Of a stretch of DNA of 35,670 nucleotides, positions 16,323 through 24,802 are shown piece by piece. The stretch is from Clostridiaceae bacterium (GTDB lineage Bacteria; Bacillota; Clostridia; Clostridiales; Clostridiaceae). How positions within the stretch are numbered: position 1 is the stretch's first letter; each line of letters begins with the position of its first letter. The stretch is from positions 1-35,670 of the forward strand of contig JAQXTC010000012.1 in NCBI GenBank assembly GCA_029219285.1, given 5' to 3'. The position numbers and the translations under genes are program-made. Under the pieces are notes generated by a model. That model had not been told where the DNA came from, ran no database searches, and worked only from the letters and a program-made list of their open reading frames with translations.

Positions 16323-16514
16323 ATGAAGGCTTTTGTGAACAAAGATACTTGCATTGGATGTGAGTTATGTACTCAAATTTGTCCAGAAGTATTTAGTATG
16401 GATGATGATGGTAAGTCTGTAGCTATCGACGAAGAAATTGATAATGAAGATGAAGATGCAGCAGTAGATGCTAGAGACAGCTGTCCTGTTTCTGCAATAG
16501 ATATAAAAGAATAA
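16323..16514 (+). CDS. Single-cluster [4Fe-4S] ferredoxin
   Basis: 63 residues, RBS GAGGTG. Cluster ligands CIGCELC and a Cys in QICPEVF, with the fourth in DSCPVSAI. This is the Thermotoga/Desulfovibrio-type ferredoxin with one [4Fe-4S] cluster and an acidic middle (EEIDNEDEDAAVD). Soluble electron carrier. It sits alone in this strand context, 4.7 kb from the nitrogenase-like operon, so a donor role there is only a possibility. A regulated promoter begins 8 bases after its stop. Confidence 0.92.
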   Translation: MKAFVNKDTCIGCELCTQICPEVFSMDDDGKSVAIDEEIDNEDEDAAVDARDSCPVSAIDIKE

Positions 16515-16521
16515 TTTCATG

Positions 16522-16553
16522 TTGCACTTTTGGTGCACAAGGTATTGTATTAT
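16522..16553 (+). promoter_or_regulatory. SARP-type promoter P1
   Basis: TTGCACT at 16522-16528 and GTGCACA at 16533-16539 (11-bp period), 8 bp, then TATTAT at 16548-16553. Same geometry as P0. Confidence 0.7.
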
Positions 16554-16559
16554 ATCTAC

Positions 16560-16860
16560 GAAGAGTGAATTTAATAATTAATTTATTTGGAAGATATGAA
16601 TAAATGAAACTTAATGGGTAAGGTTGATGATTTTAGATTATATCTTTATGGGTACAAATATATTAGTAGAAAGCTTTTTATATATGGTAGTAAAAAGAAT
16701 TGAATTTACTTGTATGGTATTTAAAATTGTAGAATTTATTGAGATTAAAAGGTTTATTGAAATTATGAGAATTTAAATTGTGCTTTTTTCCATTATACTA
16801 ATTGTAGTGGGAAAATGGCCTATTGGGTACTGAGAGTTAACTTATAAATGGTTAACTCCG
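16560..16860 (+). ncRNA. Putative regulatory RNA unit 1
   Basis: Downstream of P1. Segment 16608-16625 can form AACTT/AGGTT closing an 8-base loop AATGGGTA; a second ATGGGTAC follows 34 bases later, a third GGGTA at 16825, then the perfect hairpin GAGTTAAC/GTTAACTC (16834-16858), which lacks a T run. A further hairpin CTTTTA/TAAAAG at 16871-16891 shows GGGTA in its loop. Homologous to unit 2. The 3' end is uncertain. A 29-residue peptide is the alternative product. Confidence 0.45.
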
Positions 16861-16940
16861 TTCACAATAGCTTTTAAAGGGTAACTAAAAGAAATTGTTG
16901 GATTTATGAGAATTAATTGAAAAATATTAGAATATATATG

Positions 16941-16972
16941 TTGCACTTTTGGTGCACAAGATATTGTATTAT
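16941..16972 (+). promoter_or_regulatory. SARP-type promoter P2
   Basis: TTGCACT at 16941-16947 and GTGCACA at 16952-16958 (11-bp period), 8 bp, then TATTAT at 16967-16972. Almost identical to P1. Confidence 0.7.
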
Positions 16973-16978
16973 ATGTAT

Positions 16979-17240
16979 GTAAGTAAATTAAATGATTTGA
17001 AAGTTATAGTTTAAGTGAAAACTAATGGGTAAGTTTAATGACTTTAAATTATATCTTTATGGGTACGAACATTTAGTTAAAACTTTATTAGATGGTAGTA
17101 AAAGGTGGAATTTATTAAGAGAATAACTATAGGTCAAGTTAGTGGTATTTGAGAACTAGTTAAATGAGAAAAAATAAAGGGTAAAGTACACCTCCAAATG
17201 TTATAGTAGTATACATGGCATTTGGAGGTGCATTTTTTTT
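16979..17240 (+). ncRNA. Putative regulatory RNA unit 2
   Basis: Downstream of P2. AAACT/AGTTT (17019-17036) closes the same 8-base loop AATGGGTA as in unit 1; ATGGGTAC follows 34 bases later, a third GGGTA at 17179, then the strong terminator at 17189. Predicted length about 260 nt. Similar to unit 1 over roughly 190 bases including the promoter. Confidence 0.5.
17189..17240. terminator. Bidirectional terminator
   Basis: CACCTCCAAATG and CATTTGGAGGTG form a perfect 12-bp stem around an 18-base loop, followed by a T run on the plus strand. The minus-strand MATE gene ends at 17244, so one hairpin probably serves both sides. Confidence 0.85.
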
Positions 17241-17243
17241 GAA

Positions 17244-18605
17244 TTAAACTTCTAAAGTATTTTCTTTGGTTAAATTTTTCATCCAAAGTCTTTTTTTAAA
17301 TATAATAAGACTAATAAGTAGTCTAACTACCTCTTCTAAAGATAATATAAAATAAACTTCATATATTGGAAGATTAAGTTTAAAGGCGCAAAGTAATCCT
17401 AGAGGTATTCCGAATAGCCAAGTTCCAATTATATCAATTAACATTACAAGTTTAGTATTTCCACCACTTCTAAGGGTCCCACCACCAAGTATCATGTTTG
17501 ATATTTTGGCAAATAAGACAGCCGAAAAAGCATAAATAATATAGATTGTATCTTGTTTTATAGAGTCTTCTATTGGGAATATTTTAACGTAAAGTGAAGC
17601 ACAAAGAGAAAGAATGATGCCTAAAAGAATTGAGAGTATTATTCCAAGTTCAAATAATTTTTTTGATAACATATAGGCATTGTCATAATCATTGCGTCCA
17701 AGAGCTTTACCAGCCATAATACCTGCAGCAGCAGATATTCCAGAGAAAGCTCCAGTAAGTAGACACTGAAGTGGAACGGTTAAAGTCATAGCTGCACAAG
17801 CATCAGTTCCGATATTTCCGTAAATCATTGTATAAATATTTTCACCTAAACTCCATAAGAATTCACAAATTAAAATTGGACATAGAATCATTAAAATTTG
17901 TTTTATAAAATTTCTTGTTAAATTGATTTTTAAAGATATATAGATATTTTCTTTAATTTTTACTTTTATAAAGAAGATGAAAATTAAAATAAATTCGCAA
18001 AGTCTAGAGATAACTGTAGCAATAGCAGCTCCTTCTAAACCCATTTTTGGGAAGAACGATATACCAAAAATTAAGAAGTAATTTAAAATAGTATTTATTA
18101 CTACTGACATTATACTGGAATACATAGGGTATTTTGCATAAGACATACATCTTAAAAGTGTGGAAATGATAAGCGTTAATGTCATTGGTATAAAGCTAAT
18201 TGCAACAATTTTCAAATAGGAAGCTGCTGCATTTATGGTTGGAAGATCATCACAGTAAAGGGACATTATATTTTTACTGAAGAACAAAGATGCAAGAGTG
18301 AAGATTATTCCTAGAATTAATGAAAAGTATATATGGGATATAAAACTATCATTAACTTTTTTACTGTTTTTACTACCATAATATTGTGAAATTAATATGC
18401 CAGCACCAGCAGCAATGGCAGCAGCAGTAACACTAAAAAGTGAGGAAAATTTACCACCAAGGCCAACCCCTGCAATACTAGTGCTACCAAGTTGTCCAAC
18501 CATTATCTCATCAATCACGCTTACAGAAGACTGAAAAAGACTTTGGAGTGTTATAGGCACAGCAATAATCTTAATATCCTTATAAAAATCTATCTTATTA
18601 AACAT
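17244..18605 (-). CDS. MATE-family efflux transporter
   Basis: 453 residues with 12 hydrophobic segments in two similar halves. The N-terminal half starts IAVPITLQSLFQSSVSVIDEIMVGQLGSTSIAGVGLG, the MATE pattern, and a second copy-like GENIYTMIYGNIGTDACAAMTL begins the other half. MATE proteins export cationic or xenobiotic compounds, or metabolites, with Na+ or H+ antiport. The start overlaps the end of the LacI-type regulator by 8 bases, so both are made from one mRNA. The substrate may be linked to the sugar-type effector of that regulator. Confidence 0.92.
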   Translation of the reverse strand: MFNKIDFYKDIKIIAVPITLQSLFQSSVSVIDEIMVGQLGSTSIAGVGLGGKFSSLFSVTAAAIAAGAGILISQYYGSKNSKKVNDSFISHIYFSLILGIIFTLASLFFSKNIMSLYCDDLPTINAAASYLKIVAISFIPMTLTLIISTLLRCMSYAKYPMYSSIMSVVINTILNYFLIFGISFFPKMGLEGAAIATVISRLCEFILIFIFFIKVKIKENIYISLKINLTRNFIKQILMILCPILICEFLWSLGENIYTMIYGNIGTDACAAMTLTVPLQCLLTGAFSGISAAAGIMAGKALGRNDYDNAYMLSKKLFELGIILSILLGIILSLCASLYVKIFPIEDSIKQDTIYIIYAFSAVLFAKISNMILGGGTLRSGGNTKLVMLIDIIGTWLFGIPLGLLCAFKLNLPIYEVYFILSLEEVVRLLISLIIFKKRLWMKNLTKENTLEV

Positions 18606-19665
18606 AATCTAATACACTTCCTTTTGAAATATTATTTTTAATATTTTTTACACTTTTTCTTTCAACTAAGGTAACAGGAAGTATGATACTGTTTACCTTT
18701 ACATCTTTATCAATCTCATCACATAAAAGCTTCATAGCCATCTCAGCTCTTAATTTTATATCTTGATGTATGGTTGTTAATGTGGGTCTAACTATTGATG
18801 CTTCAGGAATATCATCAAATCCAGCAATAGAAATTTCATCAGGAATTTTATAGCCACAATCTATTAGATAATTCATAATTTCAATGGCATAAGCATCTGA
18901 AGCACAAAAAATAGCTGTTATAGATATAAGTTTCTGTTTTAATAATTTATACTTTTCAAAACGTTCGCTCTTTTTTATAGGTATAATGTTTAATTTTATA
19001 TTTTCTTCATTAAGGTTATTATCTTTAAATGCTGCCTTTAATCCAAGATATCTTCTATTGTCCATACAAAGATTATTATCAGAAATATACATTATGTTTT
19101 TGTGACCATTTTCAATTAGATAACTGCCCATTTTATAACCACCTAAAAAATCATCAATAGAAATATTGGCGCATCTTTCATTTGGTTCAAAGAATCCATC
19201 CATTACTACAAAGGGAATACGTATTTTATCTCTCAATTCATTATAATCTTGATGACAGAAACCAATAAGTACTAGGCCTGCCATATTCCACATTGATGCA
19301 TATTTTATAATTTCGTTTATGTCATTTGATTTTTTTATCATAGTAAAATAGTTTTTTTCTTCAATTTTATCTGATAAGTTAGCAATTAAAGAAGAAACAA
19401 AAGGATCTTTTAAAACATTTCCTTCATATTTTTGATGGTCAGAAATTACGATGCATATTATTTTAGAACTATTTTGCGATAGTAATACTGCAGCCATGTT
19501 AGGAATGTAATTTCGTTCTTCAAGAGCTCTTTGAACTTTTTTATAGGTAGCTTCCGATAATTTTTTAGTTTTTCCATTTATAACATTTGAAACAGTTGCT
19601 GTGCTAACACCAAGCTCATCCGCAATATCAATTATTCGTATTTTTTTATCGTTGCTTTCTAGCAT
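18598..19665 (-). CDS. LacI-family transcriptional regulator
   Basis: Start chosen at ATG 19665 with RBS AAAGGAGG; the frame is open further upstream but without a signal. 355 residues. HTH in residues 8-30 (IRIIDIADELGVSTATVSNVING), hinge helix region YKKVQRALEERNYIPNMAA, then a periplasmic-binding-protein-like effector domain with FDDIPEASIVRPTLTTIHQD near the end. The effector is unknown. It probably represses its own operon and the divergent PfkB gene through a CG-centred dyad at 19745. Confidence 0.92.
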   Translation of the reverse strand: MLESNDKKIRIIDIADELGVSTATVSNVINGKTKKLSEATYKKVQRALEERNYIPNMAAVLLSQNSSKIICIVISDHQKYEGNVLKDPFVSSLIANLSDKIEEKNYFTMIKKSNDINEIIKYASMWNMAGLVLIGFCHQDYNELRDKIRIPFVVMDGFFEPNERCANISIDDFLGGYKMGSYLIENGHKNIMYISDNNLCMDNRRYLGLKAAFKDNNLNEENIKLNIIPIKKSERFEKYKLLKQKLISITAIFCASDAYAIEIMNYLIDCGYKIPDEISIAGFDDIPEASIVRPTLTTIHQDIKLRAEMAMKLLCDEIDKDVKVNSIILPVTLVERKSVKNIKNNISKGSVLDYV

Positions 19666-19744
19666 AGAAATGCCTCCTTTCGACCAATTCCAATTATTTA
19701 CTATTGCATTTATAACATAGCATAGAGGTAAGTGGAAGTCAAAG

Positions 19745-19758
19745 GTTAATCGCATAAC
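19745..19758. promoter_or_regulatory. Candidate LacI-type operator
   Basis: GTTAATCGCATAAC: arms GTTA/TAAC around a central CG, 10 of 14 positions symmetric, as in LacI/GalR-class operators. It lies in the 165-bp gap between the divergent regulator and kinase genes. Confidence 0.35.
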
Positions 19759-19830
19759 TATAGAATATTACAATTGACTATATATTAAAAAATGAAAATA
19801 ATTGAATTATATTGTAGGAGGTGTATAGTT

Positions 19831-20727
19831 TTGAAAAAAATATTAATTTCAGGTTTAATAAACATTGAGACAACAGTACCAATAGGAAATTTCCCCATTG
19901 AGTATTCGCCAATAGATTATAAGTTCTTCGGAATAGAATCTACTGTGTCAGGAGTTGGCTATAATATAGCAAAGGCGGTCAAGACTTTAGGGGACGAGCC
20001 AGTAGTATTATCACTTATTGGCAATGATATGTATAAAGAATCTATTAGCAGTGAATTTGAAAAGAGTGGAATAAAAATGGATTATGTACAATCTTCTATT
20101 GACAATACGGCTCAATCAACAATTCTTTATGATGAAAATGGTAGAAGGAAAATTGTACTTGATCTAAAGGATGTTCAAGATAGGGTTTATGATAAAGAGA
20201 TAGCTAAAGAAGCTATAAAAAATGTTGATATAGCAGTAATTTGTAATATTAATTTTGCCAGAGGACTTTTAGATGTAGCAAAGCAAGAAAATAAAATAAT
20301 AGCAACTGATGTCCATGTAGTTAACGACATAAATGATGAGTATAACAAAGACTTTATGGAAAATTCAGATATATTATTTTTAAGTAATGAAAATATCTTG
20401 GGACACGAAAAAGAGTTCGTTCAAAACATAGTAAGTAGCTATGATAATAAAATAGTAGTTGTTGGTATGGGTAAAGAAGGAGCTTTGATGTATGTTAATA
20501 AGGATAAGAAATTTGTTAAGTACAAGGCAATAGATACTAGAAAAATAGTGAGCACTATTGGCGCTGGTGATGCATTGTTTTCAGCATTTATACACTTTTA
20601 TGCAAAAGATGCTAATCCTTATGAAGCCTTACAAAATGCCATTTACTTTGCTTCTTATAAGATTGGCGAAAAGGGTGCTGCTAGTGGTTTTTTAACTGAA
20701 GAAGATCTTTTGAAATTAAGAAAATAA
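19831..20727 (+). CDS. PfkB-family carbohydrate/nucleoside kinase
   Basis: Start chosen at TTG 19831 because AGGAGGTG is 6 bases upstream; an in-frame ATG at 19792 lacks an RBS. 298 residues. PfkB signatures: GVGYNIAKAVKTLG early (substrate-binding Gly region) and the C-terminal anion hole and base STIGAGDALFSAF with the catalytic Asp in GAGD. It phosphorylates a sugar or nucleoside in the cytoplasm; ribokinase- or pseudouridine-kinase-like substrates are possible. It is divergent from the LacI regulator and likely controlled by it. Ends at the terminator at 20746. Confidence 0.88.
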   Translation: MKKILISGLINIETTVPIGNFPIEYSPIDYKFFGIESTVSGVGYNIAKAVKTLGDEPVVLSLIGNDMYKESISSEFEKSGIKMDYVQSSIDNTAQSTILYDENGRRKIVLDLKDVQDRVYDKEIAKEAIKNVDIAVICNINFARGLLDVAKQENKIIATDVHVVNDINDEYNKDFMENSDILFLSNENILGHEKEFVQNIVSSYDNKIVVVGMGKEGALMYVNKDKKFVKYKAIDTRKIVSTIGAGDALFSAFIHFYAKDANPYEALQNAIYFASYKIGEKGAASGFLTEEDLLKLRK

Positions 20728-20745
20728 TATAGAGAAAATAATAGG

Positions 20746-20778
20746 ATGAGAATTCAAAAATTGAATTCTCATTTTTTT
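20746..20778 (+). terminator. Terminator of the PfkB gene
   Basis: ATGAGAATTCAA and TTGAATTCTCAT form a perfect 12-bp stem with loop AAA, followed by six T. Confidence 0.9.
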
Positions 20779-20800
20779 GTGAATTATTAAAAAAAAGTTG

Positions 20801-20829
20801 TTGACAAAATTTAACTGCAAACATATAAT
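20801..20829 (+). promoter_or_regulatory. Perfect-consensus promoter of the yezD/nitrogenase-like operon
   Basis: TTGACA at 20801-20806, 17-bp spacer, TATAAT at 20824-20829: a full match to the vegetative sigma consensus. Such a strong core promoter normally needs a repressor or attenuator. AATACCTAGTA just downstream (20836-20846) is a possible repressor site. The leader of about 130 nt holds weak pairings such as ATTTTGC with GCAAAAT. Confidence 0.85.
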
Positions 20830-20966
20830 AATATCAATACCTAGTAAATGTATATGAATTATATGATATGTAGCTCAACAAGTACATATTAAATACTATT
20901 AAGATTTTGCTTTCAATTAAAATTCATAGAGATATTTGCTATGCAAAATAATTAATTTGGTGAATG

Positions 20967-21122
20967 ATGAGAGTGAATAATAAGAAAATAGTAGTTAAAG
21001 ATGAGGAAATTCAAAAGATAAAAGAGATAATTTCAGGTATAAGATTTGGATCAGTGACAATTACCATACAAGATGGAGTGTTAATACAAATAGAAAAACA
21101 TGAAAAGATAAGATTTAGATAA
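20967..21122 (+). CDS. YezD-family (DUF2292) small protein
   Basis: 51 residues from ATG 20967, spaced 3 bases from a weak GGTGA; an ATG at 20964 is also in frame. The core IKEIISGIRFGSVTITIQDG, then VLIQIEKHEKIRF, matches the YezD/DUF2292 family. Small proteins of this family are often encoded with sulfate-assimilation or cysteine/methionine genes; their biochemical role is not known. The placement at the head of the nitrogenase-like operon is therefore a pointer to sulfur metabolism. It is separated from the next gene by a terminator-like hairpin. Confidence 0.75.
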   Translation: MRVNNKKIVVKDEEIQKIKEIISGIRFGSVTITIQDGVLIQIEKHEKIRFR

Positions 21123-21148
21123 TAAAGTGTATTTTTGACTGGAAAACC

Positions 21149-21190
21149 AGAGGAAATACTTCTAGTAATAGAGGTGTTTCCTCTTTTATT
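21149..21190 (+). terminator. Terminator/attenuator between yezD and the nitrogenase-like genes
   Basis: AGAGGAAATACTTCT pairs with AGAGGTGTTTCCTCT over 15 bp (two G-U pairs), loop AGTAAT, then TTTTATTTTA. A small CTGG/CCAG hairpin lies immediately before. No new promoter is seen before 21214, so the downstream genes probably depend on read-through or antitermination. Confidence 0.75.
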
Positions 21191-21213
21191 TTAAATAAAA
21201 AGGGGGAAGTTAG

Positions 21214-23820
21214 ATGTCAACTATTAATTTGAAGGAAGCAACAGTGCCTATAAGGGAAAAAAGAATTGGTTCAATTACTGGATTTAGTGGCTGTGCTAAG
21301 GAACTCGTTAATTGTTCACATTCAGGAAAACTTAAGGAGTGTTCAAGAAAATTTTCACAATGTATGGGGTGTAATGCAGGGCAGGCTTTTTGTCAATTAT
21401 CAATGATTAAAGATGTTGCGGTTATTAATCATGCACCTGTTGGATGTGCAGGAGATTTCTTTGGATTTAATTTTACTTATAGAGTAGAGCAAGAAAAAAG
21501 AAATTTGCCACCTACAGTTGGCAGATATTTTAGCACATGTATTGAAGAAAAGGATACAGTTTTTGGGGCAGTGAAAAAGTTAGAGGAAGTTGTTAGAGAA
21601 GTTTACAAAAGAGTAAATCCTAGGGCTATATTTGTTACAACTTCATGTGCATCTGGAATTATAGGTGAAGATATTGAATCTGTAGTAGATTCTTTAAGTG
21701 AAGAACTTAAAATTCCTGTAGTTTCATGCTCATGTGAGGGCTTTAGATCAAGAATATGGACAACAGGTTTTGATGCAGCATATCATTCAGTGCTAAGAAA
21801 GATTGTTAAACCAGCAACTAAGAAAACTAACAAAGTAAATATTCCTAATTTCTGGGGAAGTCACATTTTTGATGATTTATTAAAAAGATTAGGTTATGAA
21901 CCTCAATACATTATGCCATTTGCATCTATAGATGAACTTGAACATATTTCAGAGGCAGCAGCAACAATTCATATATGTCCTTCACTTAGTACATATATGG
22001 GAGCTGGTCTTGAGCAAGTTTTTGGTGTAAAGGAAGTAAAAGCACCGCCTGCTTATGGAGTAAAGGGAACTGATAGATGGCTTAGAGAAATTGGTGAAGT
22101 TTTAGATAGAAAGGATGAAATTGAAAAGATTATTGAAGAAAAACATAAAGAAATTTTACCTAAAGTTGAAGAGTATAGGGAAAAGTTTAAAGGCAAGAAA
22201 GCTTATGTGACAGCAGGAGCAGCACATGGTCATGCAATTATTGCTTTACTTGAAGAACTTGGATTGGAAGTTAGGGGAGCATCAATATTTCATCATGATC
22301 CACTTTATGATAACGGTGATCCTAAAAGTGATGTCCTTGCACAAGATGTAGAATTTTATGGTGATATTGAAAATTATCATGTTTGTAATAAACAAGCCTT
22401 TGAATTGGTAAATGCGTTAGAAAAGATTAAGCCAGATCTTATGGTGGCTAGAACAAGAAACAGGAGCTTTTTTAGGAGGGAAGAAAAGATGCCAAAATTA
22501 ATTGAACAACCAAGATATTCATGTGCAGTAGGTGCAATGCAAAGTGTAGTGGCCATAAAAAGAGGAGTTCCTATCTTACATTCAGGACCAGGCTGTGGTA
22601 ATAAAATAAATTCTTTACTAGGTCAAGGTGAGGGATATGCTGGAGGCAGTACTATTCCATGTACAAACGCTGAAGAAAAGGACGTTGTATTTGGTGGAGA
22701 AAGAAAGTTAAAAAATGTTATTGAAGGTTCATTTAAGGTGATTGATGCTGACCTTTATGTGGTTATAACAGGTTGTACAGCTGCTATTGTTGGAGATGAT
22801 GTTGCTAGTGTAGTTTCAGAATTTCAGGATGAAGATAAACCTATTGTTTATGTAGAAAGTGGTGGATTTAAAAGTAATAACTATGTAAGTCATAGCGTTG
22901 TTGTAAATGCAATAATCGATCAATATGTAGATAAATTTAAAAATGATAAAGGTGTAGAAAAGGGACTTGTAAACCTGTTTGCTACAGTTCCATATCAAGA
23001 TCCATATTGGAATGGGAATTTAGAAGAACTAAAAAGACTTTTAGAAGCAATTGGTCTTAAGGTTAATGTACTTTTCGGAAATGAGTCTGGAGGAGTAGAA
23101 GAATGGAAGACTATTCCTAATGCTGAATTTAATATTTTAGTAAATGCATGGGCAGGACTTGATATAGTTAAGCATTTAGAAAAAAAGTATAAAACACCTT
23201 ATTTACAATTTCCTTACTTACCTATAGGAGGAATTGAAACATCTAAATTCTTACGAGAAGTAGTAAAATTTGCCCATCTTGATGAAGAGAAGGCTGAAAA
23301 ATTCATAACTAAAGAGGAAGAAAAATACTATTCACACATTGAGAAAACAGCAGATTTCATGCTTGAATTTAGGTATGGTATTCCAAGGCGTTTATATAGT
23401 ATTGCTGATGCAACTTATACATTAGGATTTAGTAAGTTTTTATTAAATGAACTTGGTATAGTTCCTGCTAAATTGTTTATTGCAGATAATACGCCTGAAA
23501 AATATCAAGAGGATTTAAGGGAAAAGTTTAATAATATTTCAGAATATAAACAAAGAACTATAGATGTAGAATTTAATCCTGATGCAGGTTTAGATTCATA
23601 TAAAATTTATGAAGATTTCAAGAAGAATTCAGATAAAAGAGCTTTGATTTTAGGTAGCGGATGGGATAAGGATTTAGCTGAAAGGATAAAAGCAGATTTA
23701 TTAATTATAAGTGTACCTGTGACATATAGATTAGTTTTAAATTGTGGATATGCAGGATATTCTGGTGGTCTTAGAGCTATAGAAGATATATACGATAGAG
23801 TTCTTGCAAGTTATAGGTAA
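21214..23820 (+). CDS. Nitrogenase-like component 1: NifD-like and NifK-like halves in one chain
   Basis: 868 residues, RBS GGGGGAAG. The N-terminal half (about 15-425) is NifD-like: cluster cysteines C53 (CMGCNAG), C78 (NHAPVGCAGDFF) and C145 (VTTSCASGIIGEDIE), plus C255 (IHICPSLSTYMGAG) at the place of the NifD cofactor Cys. The C-terminal half (about 430-868) is NifK-like: C437 (RYSCAVGAM), C461 (HSGPGCG), C521 (VITGCTAAIVGDD). All six P-cluster-type cysteines are therefore present. The NifD half stops at RNRSFFRREEKMPKL, before the segment that in NifD carries the cofactor His. The N-terminus has extra cysteines (C27, C34, C43, C50, C60). It is the only component-1 protein in the operon, so it is probably catalytic. 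Proposed: reductive C-S cleavage as in methylthio-alkane reductase. Other reductions are possible. Confidence 0.88.
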   Translation: MSTINLKEATVPIREKRIGSITGFSGCAKELVNCSHSGKLKECSRKFSQCMGCNAGQAFCQLSMIKDVAVINHAPVGCAGDFFGFNFTYRVEQEKRNLPPTVGRYFSTCIEEKDTVFGAVKKLEEVVREVYKRVNPRAIFVTTSCASGIIGEDIESVVDSLSEELKIPVVSCSCEGFRSRIWTTGFDAAYHSVLRKIVKPATKKTNKVNIPNFWGSHIFDDLLKRLGYEPQYIMPFASIDELEHISEAAATIHICPSLSTYMGAGLEQVFGVKEVKAPPAYGVKGTDRWLREIGEVLDRKDEIEKIIEEKHKEILPKVEEYREKFKGKKAYVTAGAAHGHAIIALLEELGLEVRGASIFHHDPLYDNGDPKSDVLAQDVEFYGDIENYHVCNKQAFELVNALEKIKPDLMVARTRNRSFFRREEKMPKLIEQPRYSCAVGAMQSVVAIKRGVPILHSGPGCGNKINSLLGQGEGYAGGSTIPCTNAEEKDVVFGGERKLKNVIEGSFKVIDADLYVVITGCTAAIVGDDVASVVSEFQDEDKPIVYVESGGFKSNNYVSHSVVVNAIIDQYVDKFKNDKGVEKGLVNLFATVPYQDPYWNGNLEELKRLLEAIGLKVNVLFGNESGGVEEWKTIPNAEFNILVNAWAGLDIVKHLEKKYKTPYLQFPYLPIGGIETSKFLREVVKFAHLDEEKAEKFITKEEEKYYSHIEKTADFMLEFRYGIPRRLYSIADATYTLGFSKFLLNELGIVPAKLFIADNTPEKYQEDLREKFNNISEYKQRTIDVEFNPDAGLDSYKIYEDFKKNSDKRALILGSGWDKDLAERIKADLLIISVPVTYRLVLNCGYAGYSGGLRAIEDIYDRVLASYR

Positions 23821-23905
23821 TTAAGGTTTATGAAATATAAATTAATAGGGATTTTTAGAAGTTAATAATCATTGTTGATAAAAAATAATCGGAAAAGGGG
23901 AATGA

Positions 23906-24766
<861 letters not shown>

Positions 24767-24802
24767 ATATATTTTTAATTCTTATTAGGAAGGTGATTAT
24801 AG

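Larger units (their letters stand above)
16515..17243. other. 729-base gene-free region holding two tandem transcript units
   Basis: Contains promoters P1 and P2 (16522 and 16941), two homologous downstream segments, seven GGGTA motifs (starting 16616, 16650, 16825, 16879, 17027, 17061, 17179) and two terminal hairpins. No ORF with a normal RBS. Short ORFs MGKVDDFRLYLYGY... (16614-16703, 29 codons) and MGKFNDFKLYLYGY... (17025-17126, 33 codons) correspond between the units. Confidence 0.7.

Noticed and set aside
16515..17243. CRISPR array, because of repeated short motifs
   Set aside because: Repeats are five to eight bases, irregularly spaced, and part of two homologous units rather than repeat-spacer blocks.
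20830..20966. Known riboswitch (S-box, T-box) in the operon leader
   Set aside because: None of the conserved sequence blocks of these classes is present; only weak AT-rich pairings are seen.
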